DNA from: Kiritimatiellia bacterium
Lineage (GTDB): Bacteria > Verrucomicrobiota > Kiritimatiellia > RFP12 > UBA1067
Reading direction: 5' to 3'
Length of the DNA: 64,000 nucleotides
Assembly (NCBI GenBank): GCA_017403825.1
Contig: JAFRDO010000066.1
Location: 62,001 to 126,000, forward strand
Of the stretch, positions 41,668 to 50,137 are shown piece after piece (position 1 is the first letter of the stretch; the number at the start of each line of letters is the position of its first letter). A program made the position numbers and the translations under genes. A model generated the notes under the pieces. The model was not told the DNA's origin and made no database searches. It saw only the letters and a program-made list of their open reading frames with translations.

Positions 41668-42578
41668 CTCATCTCCTCCACTGTCACCTTGTCCACGTCG
41701 CCATAGTCAAGGTTTTCACCGCCCATGCCCCAGATGAACATGTAGTTCGACGTTCCGGCGGCGGAATGTACCGACCACTCCGGCGCGGTGATCGCCTGCT
41801 CGTTGTGCAGCCACACGAGCCGCTGTTCCTGCGGTTCGCCCATCTGGTGGCAGATCGCCTGTCCTTTCGGCACGTTGAAGTAGAAGTACGCTTCCATGCG
41901 CCGTCCGTGGACATGCTGCGGCATCGTGTTCCAGACGCTTCCGGGTTTCAGTTCGGTAAGTCCCATCTGAAGCTGACAGCATCCGCCGCCCGCGACCTTA
42001 GACAGGACGGGATGCACGATGAGCTGGTTGATTACGCGGTCGTTCGACTCTTCCATCTTCCCGGCCTTGATGTAGTTGCCAATAGTGTAGCCCTGCTTTG
42101 TGCAGTCCTGATCGCTGGTGATGCGCTGCGTCACGTATTCCCTGTGCGCGGGCGTAGAGTTGAGGTAGAACTTCGCCGGATTCGCCTTGTCCGAAGAGCG
42201 GAAGCGGACGGCTTTCTTGCCCATCCCGACGTAAAGCGCCTCCTTGAAGTCGAGCGCGAACGCCTCGCCATCGACCGTGACAGTGCCAGGTCCGCCCACA
42301 TTGATTACGCCCAGTTCGCGGCGGTCGAGGAAGTTTTTCGCCTTAAGCGGCGGCGGCGCGTCAAGGGTCAGCTCGCGCTCCACCGGCATCGCGCCGCCGT
42401 ATACCATGCGGTCGTACATCGTGTAGGTGAGGTTGATTTCGTCCGGCGCCATCACCTTTTCCATCACGAATCGTTCGCGAATCGTGTCCGTGTCGTAGTG
42501 CTTCACGTCCGCCGGATGGCAGGCGGTCTGGACCGAGAGATTGATTGACGTTGCAAGCATTATGGCAAACATGTTCAT
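41664..42578 (-). CDS. kduI: 5-keto-4-deoxyuronate isomerase
   Basis: 304 residues of cupin fold. The zinc ligands are recognisable as Q-H-V-H-G-R-R-M-E and a later [26 protein letters not shown] and W-G-M-G-G-E-N also match the family. It isomerises 4-deoxy-L-threo-5-hexosulose uronate to 2,5-diketo-3-deoxygluconate. Compared with the usual 276-280 residues there is an N-terminal extension of about 18 residues ([11 protein letters not shown]) that looks mildly hydrophobic. It follows from choosing the ATG that overlaps the permease stop (ATGA, 42575-42578). Met at 42560 would shorten it. No ribosome site is visible, so coupling is expected. Confidence 0.9.
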   Translation of the reverse strand: MNMFAIMLATSINLSVQTACHPADVKHYDTDTIRERFVMEKVMAPDEINLTYTMYDRMVYGGAMPVERELTLDAPPPLKAKNFLDRRELGVINVGGPGTVTVDGEAFALDFKEALYVGMGKKAVRFRSSDKANPAKFYLNSTPAHREYVTQRITSDQDCTKQGYTIGNYIKAGKMEESNDRVINQLIVHPVLSKVAGGGCCQLQMGLTELKPGSVWNTMPQHVHGRRMEAYFYFNVPKGQAICHQMGEPQEQRLVWLHNEQAITAPEWSVHSAAGTSNYMFIWGMGGENLDYGDVDKVTVEEMR

Positions 42579-43978
42579 TTTGTCTTGGTGTTTCTGTTTC
42601 GGTTGATGATGCACATCGCGATTGCCAGCAGCCCGGCGAGAATGGCTCCAAGCCATTTGAACGTCACGGTGAGATGGAAGACAACCCAGCACCAGAACGC
42701 CGAGGCGAAATCGAGAGCCGCTCCGCCCTCGAAGCCGTCTGGCACGGCGATGCCGTCGCAGTTCGCGGCGGCGATCGCCTTTGTGAACGCAGGCGTCAGG
42801 TTCGTTACGAAGAAGAGCCCGCACACAAGCGCGACAAGCCCCACGACGAACGTCTTCGGCACGTTTCCCTTCGTGATAGGCAGCACGCACGGGAAAAGGT
42901 AGAACATTCCCGCAAGCGACGCGAGAGGCAGGAACTTGTTGCCTGGGAGAAGCACTGAAAGGAAAAGGATCACCGGAATGAGGAGGATCGACACCACAAG
43001 CGTCGTCGGGTGTCCGATGACAAGCGCCGGCGACATGCCGATATAAAAGTGTTGTGAGTTGCGAGTTGCTGGTTGGGAGTTGCTGGTTGATGGGCGGGCG
43101 AACCCCTTTGACAGAAATGACTGCATCTTGTCGCAAATCGGCTTAAGCCCTTCGATGAAAAGGCCCGTGATGCGTGGAATCAGTTCCATCACAGCGCCGA
43201 CGGTCACGCCGAGCTTGAGGATCTGCGGCGCGGAATCGGCGACGGCCTTTAGGGAATCGCATCTCATCGCGCCGATGGCACAGCCGATGAGCAGTCCCAG
43301 AAACAGCGGTTCGCCGAGCAGGCCGAACTTCCGTTTCATTCCCTCTGCATCGATGTCAAGCCTTGAAAAGCCGGGGATTCGGTCAAGCGCCCAACCGACA
43401 GCCACGGCAAACGGCGTGAAGCTCTGGCAGAACGGCTGGGGAATCGAGATGCCTTCCATGTCCTTGTAGTACGACTGAAAGCCCTTTGCGGTGAAGTCGG
43501 CCATGCAGAGCGTGATCACGTAAAGGACGATTGCCGCGTAGAACGCCCACGCGAGTGACCCCGTGGCGAAGAAGACGATCGCCCCGAGGAACGCGAAGTG
43601 CCAGTAGTTCCAGAGGTCGATGTTGACCGTGCGCGTCGTGCCCGAGATTAGCATCAGCAGATTGATGCCGAGGCACACTGGTATGATGAATGCGCCGACG
43701 GCCGTCGAATACGCAACGGCGGCTGCGGCAGGCCAGCCGAGGTCGAAGTACGGGAGATTTAGGCGGTACAGTTCCGTCATGCCTTTTAGGGCAGGGCCGA
43801 GACTGGACGTAAGAAGTGCGGTGACCACGCCAAGTCCCACGAAACCCACGCCGACCAATAGGCCGCTCTTTAGCGCGCGCGTGAACCTTATGCCGATGCA
43901 TGCGCCGAGAATGGTGAAGATGATCGGCATCATCACCGCCGCGCCAAGGCTAATCACGTATGCGAAGAGTTCCTTCAC
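42575..43978 (-). CDS. PTS galactitol/ascorbate-type EIIC (EIIC-GAT) permease
   Basis: 467 residues with about ten hydrophobic membrane segments. The sequence resembles GatC-type EIIC, for example [14 protein letters not shown] and G-H-P-T-T-L-V-V-S. No EIIA or EIIB gene is adjacent, so it may use components encoded elsewhere or act as a non-PTS permease. Being the first gene before kduI/kduD, it probably imports unsaturated galacturonides or keto-uronates. The GTG start at 43978 is 6 nt after the -10, implying a leaderless transcript. A 42-bp heptamer repeat (43051-43092) encodes an odd Ser/Gln/Asn-rich stretch (near [13 protein letters not shown]) inside the protein, presumably in a loop. 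Confidence 0.7.
   Translation of the reverse strand: MKELFAYVISLGAAVMMPIIFTILGACIGIRFTRALKSGLLVGVGFVGLGVVTALLTSSLGPALKGMTELYRLNLPYFDLGWPAAAAVAYSTAVGAFIIPVCLGINLLMLISGTTRTVNIDLWNYWHFAFLGAIVFFATGSLAWAFYAAIVLYVITLCMADFTAKGFQSYYKDMEGISIPQPFCQSFTPFAVAVGWALDRIPGFSRLDIDAEGMKRKFGLLGEPLFLGLLIGCAIGAMRCDSLKAVADSAPQILKLGVTVGAVMELIPRITGLFIEGLKPICDKMQSFLSKGFARPSTSNSQPATRNSQHFYIGMSPALVIGHPTTLVVSILLIPVILFLSVLLPGNKFLPLASLAGMFYLFPCVLPITKGNVPKTFVVGLVALVCGLFFVTNLTPAFTKAIAAANCDGIAVPDGFEGGAALDFASAFWCWVVFHLTVTFKWLGAILAGLLAIAMCIINRNRNTKTK
43051..43092 (+). repeat. Six tandem heptamers inside the EIIC gene
   Basis: GTTGTGA, GTTGCGA, GTTGCTG, GTTGGGA, GTTGCTG and GTTGATG follow one another with no gap (consensus GTTGNNR). 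The total of 42 bp is a multiple of three, so the EIIC frame is kept. Confidence 0.85.
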
Positions 43979-43984
43979 GCCAAT

Positions 43985-44065
43985 AGTGTATCACACGTCC
44001 TCTTTCGCGGTCTATTGCCAAATCAAACTTTTACGATTGCTTTTTCTGCAACCATGTGATACACT
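43985..44065. promoter_or_regulatory. Divergent promoters with a perfect 11-bp inverted repeat
   Basis: AGTGTATCACA (43985-43995) and its exact reverse complement TGTGATACACT (44055-44065) hold the two TACACT -10 hexamers (43990-43985 minus, 44060-44065 plus). The plus side has TTGCTT at 44037-44042 with a 17-bp spacer. The minus side has only a weak -35. The arms could also be operators for the regulator at 44073. Confidence 0.65.
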
Positions 44066-44072
44066 CCCGATC

Positions 44073-45233
44073 ATGAAAAAAGCCATGCGAATCGCCGTGC
44101 AGATTGAGACCAACCGCGCGCACGGGCGCGCCTTGCTGGAGGGAATCGCTGATTATGCGCTCGCGCGGACAGACTGGCGGCTGGAGGCTGTGGAGCCGAA
44201 CGCCCTGACCAATCCGCACAGTCTTCGACGCTTCGATGGTTTCATTGTGCGCGTGATGGACGACCGTACAGCCGATGCGCTCATCAGGACGCGGAAACCT
44301 GTGATCGACACGTACGGGCGGAATGATCGCGGCTCCATTCCGTTCATTCGCCTAGATGACGGTGCGATCGCACGGTGTGCGGCCGACTGTTTCGCCGAAC
44401 ACCGCTACACGCGCTGCGCCTTCTGTGGCTTCAAGGGCCTGAGGTTTTCCGAAGTGCGCGGCGAGGAATTCCGCAAGGCTGTCACGGCAATCGGCGGCAA
44501 CTGCGCAATGTACGACGGCGGCGGTTCCAGACTGAAGGAGACATTCGTCCGTAAGGAGCGCATGGACGAGACGTCTGACGCATTGGCGCTGCGGCGCTGG
44601 CTGAGAGCGCTTCCCAAGCCCGTTGCCGTGTTCTGCTGTAATGACATTCGGGCATTCCAGCTGCTGAAAGCCTGCGCAGACGTCGGCATCGCCGTGCCGC
44701 ATGATGTGGCTGTTCTTGGCGTGGACAACGACAAGGTTCTCTGCACGTTCACGAATCCGCCGCTTTCCAGCATCGACACCAACCCGTTTGTGCTCGGCCA
44801 GACTGCCGCACAGATGCTGGACGGACTTCTAGGATCGCCAAAGAAAATGCCTCCAGCCGCGACCCTCCATAAGCCGCGCTGCGTGGTGGAGCGCACTTCG
44901 ACTGAGTTCTATCCGATGAAGACCCAGTGGCTTTCAGATGCGCTCGTCTTCATACGGCGGCATCTTGGCGATGGCATATCGGCGAACGATGTAATCGTCC
45001 GTCTGGGGTATTCGCACACTACTGTTGGCAAGGCGTTCCATGCGGAACTTGGCTTGAGCGTGCAGCAGGAGATTATTCGCCAAAGGCGTGAACGCGCGTG
45101 CAGGCTCTTGAAGGAGACGTCCCGTACGGCGGCAGACATCGCGGCAGAATGCGGCTATCCTTCCGCACAGTATTTCGCCCACATGTTCACTGAGCATTTC
45201 GGCATCACTCCCGACGCATGGCGCAAGGGCTGA
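44073..45233 (+). CDS. XylR-type transcriptional regulator (sugar-binding domain plus AraC HTH)
   Basis: 386 residues. Residues about 5-270 form a LacI/periplasmic-binding-like effector domain (R-I-A-V-Q-I-E-T at the start, then P-H-D-V-A-V-L-G-V-D-N-D). Residues about 285-386 form an AraC-type double helix-turn-helix ending A-Q-Y-F-A-H-M-F-T-E-H-F-G. This order matches XylR-like activators of sugar catabolism. Start chosen at 44073, seven bases after the -10 hexamer (leaderless); the frame open to 43620 is the shadow of the permease gene. It is divergent from the pectin operon and shares its promoter region, so it most likely controls that operon in response to a uronate or pentose. Confidence 0.8.
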   Translation: MKKAMRIAVQIETNRAHGRALLEGIADYALARTDWRLEAVEPNALTNPHSLRRFDGFIVRVMDDRTADALIRTRKPVIDTYGRNDRGSIPFIRLDDGAIARCAADCFAEHRYTRCAFCGFKGLRFSEVRGEEFRKAVTAIGGNCAMYDGGGSRLKETFVRKERMDETSDALALRRWLRALPKPVAVFCCNDIRAFQLLKACADVGIAVPHDVAVLGVDNDKVLCTFTNPPLSSIDTNPFVLGQTAAQMLDGLLGSPKKMPPAATLHKPRCVVERTSTEFYPMKTQWLSDALVFIRRHLGDGISANDVIVRLGYSHTTVGKAFHAELGLSVQQEIIRQRRERACRLLKETSRTAADIAAECGYPSAQYFAHMFTEHFGITPDAWRKG

Positions 45234-45290
45234 ACGTCGTATGGCGAGGGCGAAACCTGGTACTGGGGAGTGAATGTGCGCCGGCGGTTA

Positions 45291-45299
45291 TGATATAAT
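45291..45299 (+). promoter_or_regulatory. Extended -10 promoter upstream of the GH78 gene
   Basis: TGA-TATAAT, hexamer 45294-45299, 26 bp before the ATG. No good -35 is seen at the 17-bp spacing (TGAATG). Confidence 0.5.
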
Positions 45300-45325
45300 T
45301 TGCACAACATTCACAAGGAGATTTT

Positions 45326-47674
45326 ATGAAAAGAATATTGACAGCTGGTTTTGTGCTTTGTGCCGCCGTAACCTTTGGCGATGGTGCGGCGCGGGCGGTT
45401 TGGGTGAAGGGCGCGGAGAAGGAGATGAACGCCTTCTACGGGTTCTCGGCCGCATTCGACGCGAAGAGCGGAGAACGTCCGACGTTGCGGCTCTCGGCCG
45501 GCGCAATCGCACGCGTGTGGGTGAACGGCCTGTTCGCCGGGTACGGTCCCGCTCGCTCGCCGGAAGGCTTCATGCGCATTGACGAATGGCCGCTCGGAGA
45601 CTTCGTGAAGGAAGGGCGCAACGTCATCGCCATTGAGGCGTCCAACCCCGCGATCAACACTTTCTATCTGCCGGAGCAAGAAGGCTACCTTCTCGCCGAG
45701 GTTGTTTCAGGCGGTCGGACGCTGGCAGCCACCGGACGCGACTTCCGCGCCGTCCGCCTGCCGCGCGTGGCGAAGACGAGTCGCTTCAGCTACCAGCGCG
45801 AGTTCGCCGAGTTCTATAAGGTCTCGCCCGAGTCCTACGCCTGGCGCACGGGCGGCGTGGAGGGTGCGGGACTTCCCCTTGAGGAGCTTGCGCCGCGCAA
45901 GCCGCTGGGCCGCGGCGCGCCGTATCCGACGTTCGCCCTTGACGGCACGTTCCGTCCGACCGTGCGTACTGTTCTCCGCCGCGATCCCGCGAAGAATGTC
46001 AAGCAGCGCAGTTGCGTCGAAGACGCCGGAAAGGGTTCGTTCAAGGGCTTCGCCAAGGAGGCTCTGGAGGTCAACTTCTCCGACGCCATTCAGCATCTTG
46101 TCGCCGAAAAGATAGAGCCGGCGGGCGGCCCGTTCCGCCTGAAGGGGCTCGAGGGCGTAGTGTTCGAGGGCGAGCGCAACACTGCTGGCTTCCCGAGGAT
46201 CGAGGTAAGGTGCATAAAGCCGACGACGCTGTGGCTCGTTATGGACGAGCTGGCGGGACCGGACGGACTGCCTGACCCCGTCCGCTACTTCAATTGCGTC
46301 AACGCCTGCGGCTGGCGGCTGGAGAAGCCGGGGAACTATTCGCTTGAGTGCTTCCAGCCGTACGGGCTCAAGTGCGGGCACGTCATCGTCGAGGGCGGCG
46401 AAGCGGAAATCCTTGGCTTCGATGTGCGCACCTACCTGAACCCGGCTGTGACGCGAGCCTCCTTCCGCAGCTCCGATCCCGCGCTCGGCAAGGTGTTTGC
46501 GGCGGCGGCTCAGTCGCTCGCCTGCAACGCGGTGGACGCGTTCACCGACTGCCCCGGACGCGAACGCGGCATCTACTTCGGCGACACGGTGTTCACGGGG
46601 CGCGGCGCGGGCGTGCTTCTCGGCGACACGCAGATGGAGAGGACGCAGTTCGAGAACTACGCGCTCGCGCCCAGGTTTCCGGACGTGCCGGACGGGCTGA
46701 TACCTATGCTCTATCCGGGGGACACGAAAATCGGCGAGGCGCACTGGATCCCCAATTTTTGCATGTGGTCCGTCATTCAGCTCGCGGATTACGTCCGCCG
46801 CAGCGGCGACACGGCGATGGCGGCGGCGTTCCGAGCCCGGGCCGACGGGATACTTGCCTGGTTCAGGAAGAGCCGCAACGCCGAAGGGCTGCTTGAGAAC
46901 CTTCCCGGCTGGGTGTTCATCGAATGGAGCGACGCGGCGAAATTCACCAACGGCATAAACTACCCGACTAACATGCTCTACGTCCGCTTCCTCGAAGCAT
47001 TCGTCGAGCTGTATGGCGCGGCGGACTGCAGGGCCGAGGCGGAGAAGCTGCGCGGCACGATCCGCAGCCTGTCGTGGAACGGCAAGTGGTTTCGTGACCA
47101 TTCGGTGCGCGGTGCGGACGGAACGCTTTCGACGCCCGGCGACTGCACGGAGGTGTGCCAGTACCTTGCCTTCTTCTCGGGCGTAGCGACGGCAGGCCGC
47201 GACCCCGAGCTTTGGCGGCGGCTCGTGGAGGAGATGGGGCCGACGCGCAAGGCCGACGCTTATCCTGCCGTCCACCGCTCGAACCTTCTCTTCGGCTACA
47301 GCCTCCGGTTCGTGCTGCTGTCTGAAGCCGGCCTTTCACGGCGCGTGCTTGACGAGGTGAAGGCATGCTACCTGCCAATGGCGGAGAAGACGGGTTCCCT
47401 GTGGGAGGCAGTGTCGTCGGACGGCTACAGCTGCTGCCACGGCTTTCCGTCGCTTGCGGCGTGGCTTATCGTGCGCGATGCGCTTGGCGTGAAGGCAATC
47501 GACCGGAAGGCCAGGACCGTCCGCATCGATCCGTCCGCCGGCGTTTCGCTCGACTGGTGCGAGGGAACCGTTCCCGTATCGGACAGCGAGGCGATAGCCG
47601 TCAAGTGGAGCGGCGGCAAGCCGGATGTCCGCCTGCCGCCTGGCTGGCGCCAGCTTCCGGCGCAAGGCAAATGA
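45326..47674 (+). CDS. Secreted GH78-related alpha-L-rhamnosidase
   Basis: 782 residues with a signal peptide (T-A-G-F-V-L-C-A-A-V-T-F-G). N-terminal sandwich domains (V-W-V-N-G-L-F-A-G-Y-G-P, a GH78 carbohydrate-binding segment) precede the (alpha/alpha)6 barrel with D-C-P-G-R-E-R-G-I-Y-F-G-D-T (about residues 407-420), the region of the catalytic acid. The end of the protein carries D-W-C-E-G-T-V-P-V-S, as in the other GH78 enzyme here. It differs strongly in sequence from the gene at 17664, so it probably has a different linkage preference. CAAGGAG lies 8 bp before the ATG. It is followed after 7 bp by a GH42-like gene. Confidence 0.75.
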   Translation: MKRILTAGFVLCAAVTFGDGAARAVWVKGAEKEMNAFYGFSAAFDAKSGERPTLRLSAGAIARVWVNGLFAGYGPARSPEGFMRIDEWPLGDFVKEGRNVIAIEASNPAINTFYLPEQEGYLLAEVVSGGRTLAATGRDFRAVRLPRVAKTSRFSYQREFAEFYKVSPESYAWRTGGVEGAGLPLEELAPRKPLGRGAPYPTFALDGTFRPTVRTVLRRDPAKNVKQRSCVEDAGKGSFKGFAKEALEVNFSDAIQHLVAEKIEPAGGPFRLKGLEGVVFEGERNTAGFPRIEVRCIKPTTLWLVMDELAGPDGLPDPVRYFNCVNACGWRLEKPGNYSLECFQPYGLKCGHVIVEGGEAEILGFDVRTYLNPAVTRASFRSSDPALGKVFAAAAQSLACNAVDAFTDCPGRERGIYFGDTVFTGRGAGVLLGDTQMERTQFENYALAPRFPDVPDGLIPMLYPGDTKIGEAHWIPNFCMWSVIQLADYVRRSGDTAMAAAFRARADGILAWFRKSRNAEGLLENLPGWVFIEWSDAAKFTNGINYPTNMLYVRFLEAFVELYGAADCRAEAEKLRGTIRSLSWNGKWFRDHSVRGADGTLSTPGDCTEVCQYLAFFSGVATAGRDPELWRRLVEEMGPTRKADAYPAVHRSNLLFGYSLRFVLLSEAGLSRRVLDEVKACYLPMAEKTGSLWEAVSSDGYSCCHGFPSLAAWLIVRDALGVKAIDRKARTVRIDPSAGVSLDWCEGTVPVSDSEAIAVKWSGGKPDVRLPPGWRQLPAQGK

Positions 47675-47681
47675 GCGAGCC

Positions 47682-50015
47682 GTGATTTCCATATGCGATG
47701 CCATTGATTTGACTTTTCTTGCCCGTGTGTGCGTCTGCACATGGCCGGCGCTCCTGTTCGCGCTTGCAATCCCATGTTGCGGCACGTGCATGGCGGCGGC
47801 GGACGAGCCGGACTGGCCGACGGTTAAGGTAGAGCATTTCGACGCCTCGCGCGTTCCGCCGCCTCCGCCCGCCTGCGACCCCGCCGAAGGCTTTTCGGAG
47901 CCTGTCGCGGCGGAGGTAAGGATGCGCGACGGTGCACCGTGCGTGTTCCTCAACGGACGTCCGTTCCCGCTCTTCTGGGGCGGCTTGGAGCAGCCTAATC
48001 CGCGTCCCGACAAGCGCATGCGCATCGGCGACATTCCGTTCTCTGCGGTCACGGTGCACAACCTGTACTACGAATGGCACCCGAGCAAGGACGAGTGGAG
48101 GTTCGGGTGCTTCGACGAGCTCGCTGCGAAGTACGCGGCGGAGAATCGTGGTGCATATTTCATCTGGGACCTCTCGGTGTATCCTCCGGCGGACTTTGCC
48201 AAGCGTTGTCCGGAGGAGATGACGCAGGACGACGAGGGCGATCGCAAGCCTGTACAGCGTTTCAGCTGGAGCTTCGCCTCCGAAAAGGCCATGTCGGAGA
48301 TCAGGGAGATGGTGGACAGGGCAATCCGCTATCTTGAGGCTGCGCCTTACGCGAACCGCATCATCGGCTACCGCGTCAACTCCGGAACGACGATCGAATG
48401 GCTGGGGTGGGAGGCCAGGCCCGGGCACGTGAACGACTTCTCAGAGCCGAGCCGCCGGGCGTTCGCCGCGTTCGCGGCCAAGCGTTACCCCGGGCTTGCC
48501 GACCCGCACGTCCCGTCGCTCGCGGAGCGCAGCGCGCTCGATTCGCCGAATTCAATCCTTTGGAACCGCGAAAAGCACCTGAACGCGGCCGCCTACATGG
48601 ACTTCGCCTCGTGGATTGTCGCACAGGACGTCCTGGCGGCGTGCGGCCAGGCTAAGGAAACGCTCGCCGCGCTCGGGCGCAGGAAGCTCGTCGGCACGTA
48701 CTACGGCTATACCTTCTATCTCAACGTCAACGGACACGACCAGCGGCGCGCGCACTTCGCCCTGCGCGACCTGATTGCCCAGAACGCCGGGCGGGTCGAC
48801 TTCCTCATGTCGCCGCAGAGCTACGGACAGAGAAACCTCGGCGAAACGTGCGGCGACATGAAGCCGTTCGCGACGCTGGCGGCGAACGGCATACTGTCAG
48901 TGATCGAGGATGACACCCGCACCCACAACCATTCACCGGACGTGTACCTCGACTATTTTCAAACGCACAACGCTGCGCAGACCGCGGCCGTGCTCAGGCG
49001 CAACATCGGCGTCGCCCTCTGCCACGGCTCGCCGCCGTATCTGTACGCGCTTTGCACCGGAACTGACCTCGACTCGCCCGAATGTGCCGAAGTCGGCCGC
49101 GCAACGCGGGCGCTGATGGAGAAGCTTGCGAAGACGGGGGCGCGCCGCACGGCGGAGGTCGCGCTCGTTGCCAGCGAGCGGTCGGTGACGGCATCGCCAC
49201 TGCTGAACCGCTGGGCCGAGACCGGACGCTGGATCCAGAAGTACGACGGCAGCGGAACGGCGCGCTGCGTCAGGGACAGGCGGGCGGTCTTCAACGGAGA
49301 GGTGTTCGCGGCGGCGCATACGCTTTTCGCCCGCACGGGTGCCCCCGTGGACTATCTGCTGGCAGAGGACCTCGAGAACTGTTCCAGGGATTACAAGCTG
49401 TACGTGTTCCTCAACCAGTTCGTGTTCGACGACGGACTGCGAAGGGCCGTCGCCCGCATCTACGAGCGCGGCGCGACTGTGCTATGGCTAGTCGCGCCGG
49501 GCTGGTCGAACGGCGGTTCTCTCGCGGACATGGAGCGGCTTACGGGAATGCCGTTCGCGCAACTGCCTGAGGGCGAGGCCGTAGTGAAGATGGCGCGGGA
49601 CGGACGGCACATGGGAATGCCAGGCGTGAAGGTTGCGGAGCGCTTCCGTCCAGTGCGCCCGGACGAGGTGATCGGCACCTACGAGGACGGCTCGCCGGGC
49701 GTGGCGGCATCGCGCATCGGCCATGCGACGGTAGTGTTCTCCGGACCATGGCAGCTCGACCTGCCTTTTGCCAAGGAGCTGGTGCGCCGCGCTGGTGCAC
49801 ATGTCTGGTGCGATTCGGGCGACCCGGTGGAGGCGAACGACTGCCTCTTCACCCTGCACGCCCGTGCCCCCGGCAGGAAGCGCGTCCGTCTGCCGCGCAA
49901 GGCGGCATCCGTGGTGGACGTCTTCGGCAATCGGATTGTCGCTCGCGACGTGGATGCGTTCGAGTTTGACGCCCCGTTGCACTCAAGCCACCTGTTCTAT
50001 CTCGAGAAGCCGTAA
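47682..50015 (+). CDS. Secreted GH42-like putative glycoside hydrolase
   Basis: 777 residues. The GTG at 47682 gives a signal peptide (L-L-F-A-L-A-I-P-C-C-G-T-C-M-A-A-A). A Pro-rich linker (P-P-P-P-P-A-C) and a strand domain (C-V-F-L-N-G-R-P-F-P-L-F-W-G-G) lead into a TIM-barrel-like region. The C-terminal part resembles the GH42 'trimerisation' domain (Y-K-L-Y-V-F-L-N-Q-F-V). The expected N-E acid/base pair is not obvious; N-S-G-T-T-I-E-W is the closest segment. So the GH42 call is tentative and a related A4-type family is possible. An earlier in-frame Met at 47625 lies inside the GH78 gene and is rejected. The C-terminus is similar to the fragment at 2-379. Confidence 0.55.
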   Translation: MISICDAIDLTFLARVCVCTWPALLFALAIPCCGTCMAAADEPDWPTVKVEHFDASRVPPPPPACDPAEGFSEPVAAEVRMRDGAPCVFLNGRPFPLFWGGLEQPNPRPDKRMRIGDIPFSAVTVHNLYYEWHPSKDEWRFGCFDELAAKYAAENRGAYFIWDLSVYPPADFAKRCPEEMTQDDEGDRKPVQRFSWSFASEKAMSEIREMVDRAIRYLEAAPYANRIIGYRVNSGTTIEWLGWEARPGHVNDFSEPSRRAFAAFAAKRYPGLADPHVPSLAERSALDSPNSILWNREKHLNAAAYMDFASWIVAQDVLAACGQAKETLAALGRRKLVGTYYGYTFYLNVNGHDQRRAHFALRDLIAQNAGRVDFLMSPQSYGQRNLGETCGDMKPFATLAANGILSVIEDDTRTHNHSPDVYLDYFQTHNAAQTAAVLRRNIGVALCHGSPPYLYALCTGTDLDSPECAEVGRATRALMEKLAKTGARRTAEVALVASERSVTASPLLNRWAETGRWIQKYDGSGTARCVRDRRAVFNGEVFAAAHTLFARTGAPVDYLLAEDLENCSRDYKLYVFLNQFVFDDGLRRAVARIYERGATVLWLVAPGWSNGGSLADMERLTGMPFAQLPEGEAVVKMARDGRHMGMPGVKVAERFRPVRPDEVIGTYEDGSPGVAASRIGHATVVFSGPWQLDLPFAKELVRRAGAHVWCDSGDPVEANDCLFTLHARAPGRKRVRLPRKAASVVDVFGNRIVARDVDAFEFDAPLHSSHLFYLEKP

Positions 50016-50090
50016 ACCTGCGTTCACACGCCGTTCGGATAATGGAGTTCGTGACAACTTGGAGTGGAGCGCGCATTCCGCGGCCGTTTA

Positions 50091-50099
50091 TGGTATATT
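50091..50099 (+). promoter_or_regulatory. Extended -10 promoter upstream of the nitrilase/GDPD gene
   Basis: TGG-TATATT, hexamer 50094-50099, within TTTATGGTATATTATCC. No -35 is recognisable. Confidence 0.5.
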
Positions 50100-50137
50100 A
50101 TCCATCAGTAAAAAGGAAAGCAGAAGGAGAAATAGAG

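Noticed and set aside
43620..44072. N-terminal extension of the XylR-type regulator
   Set aside because: The upstream part is the antisense of the EIIC permease gene; homology begins at 44073.
45707..47275. 522-codon minus-strand ORF
   Set aside because: Antisense shadow of the GH78 gene at 45326; composition is Arg/Ala-rich and low-complexity.
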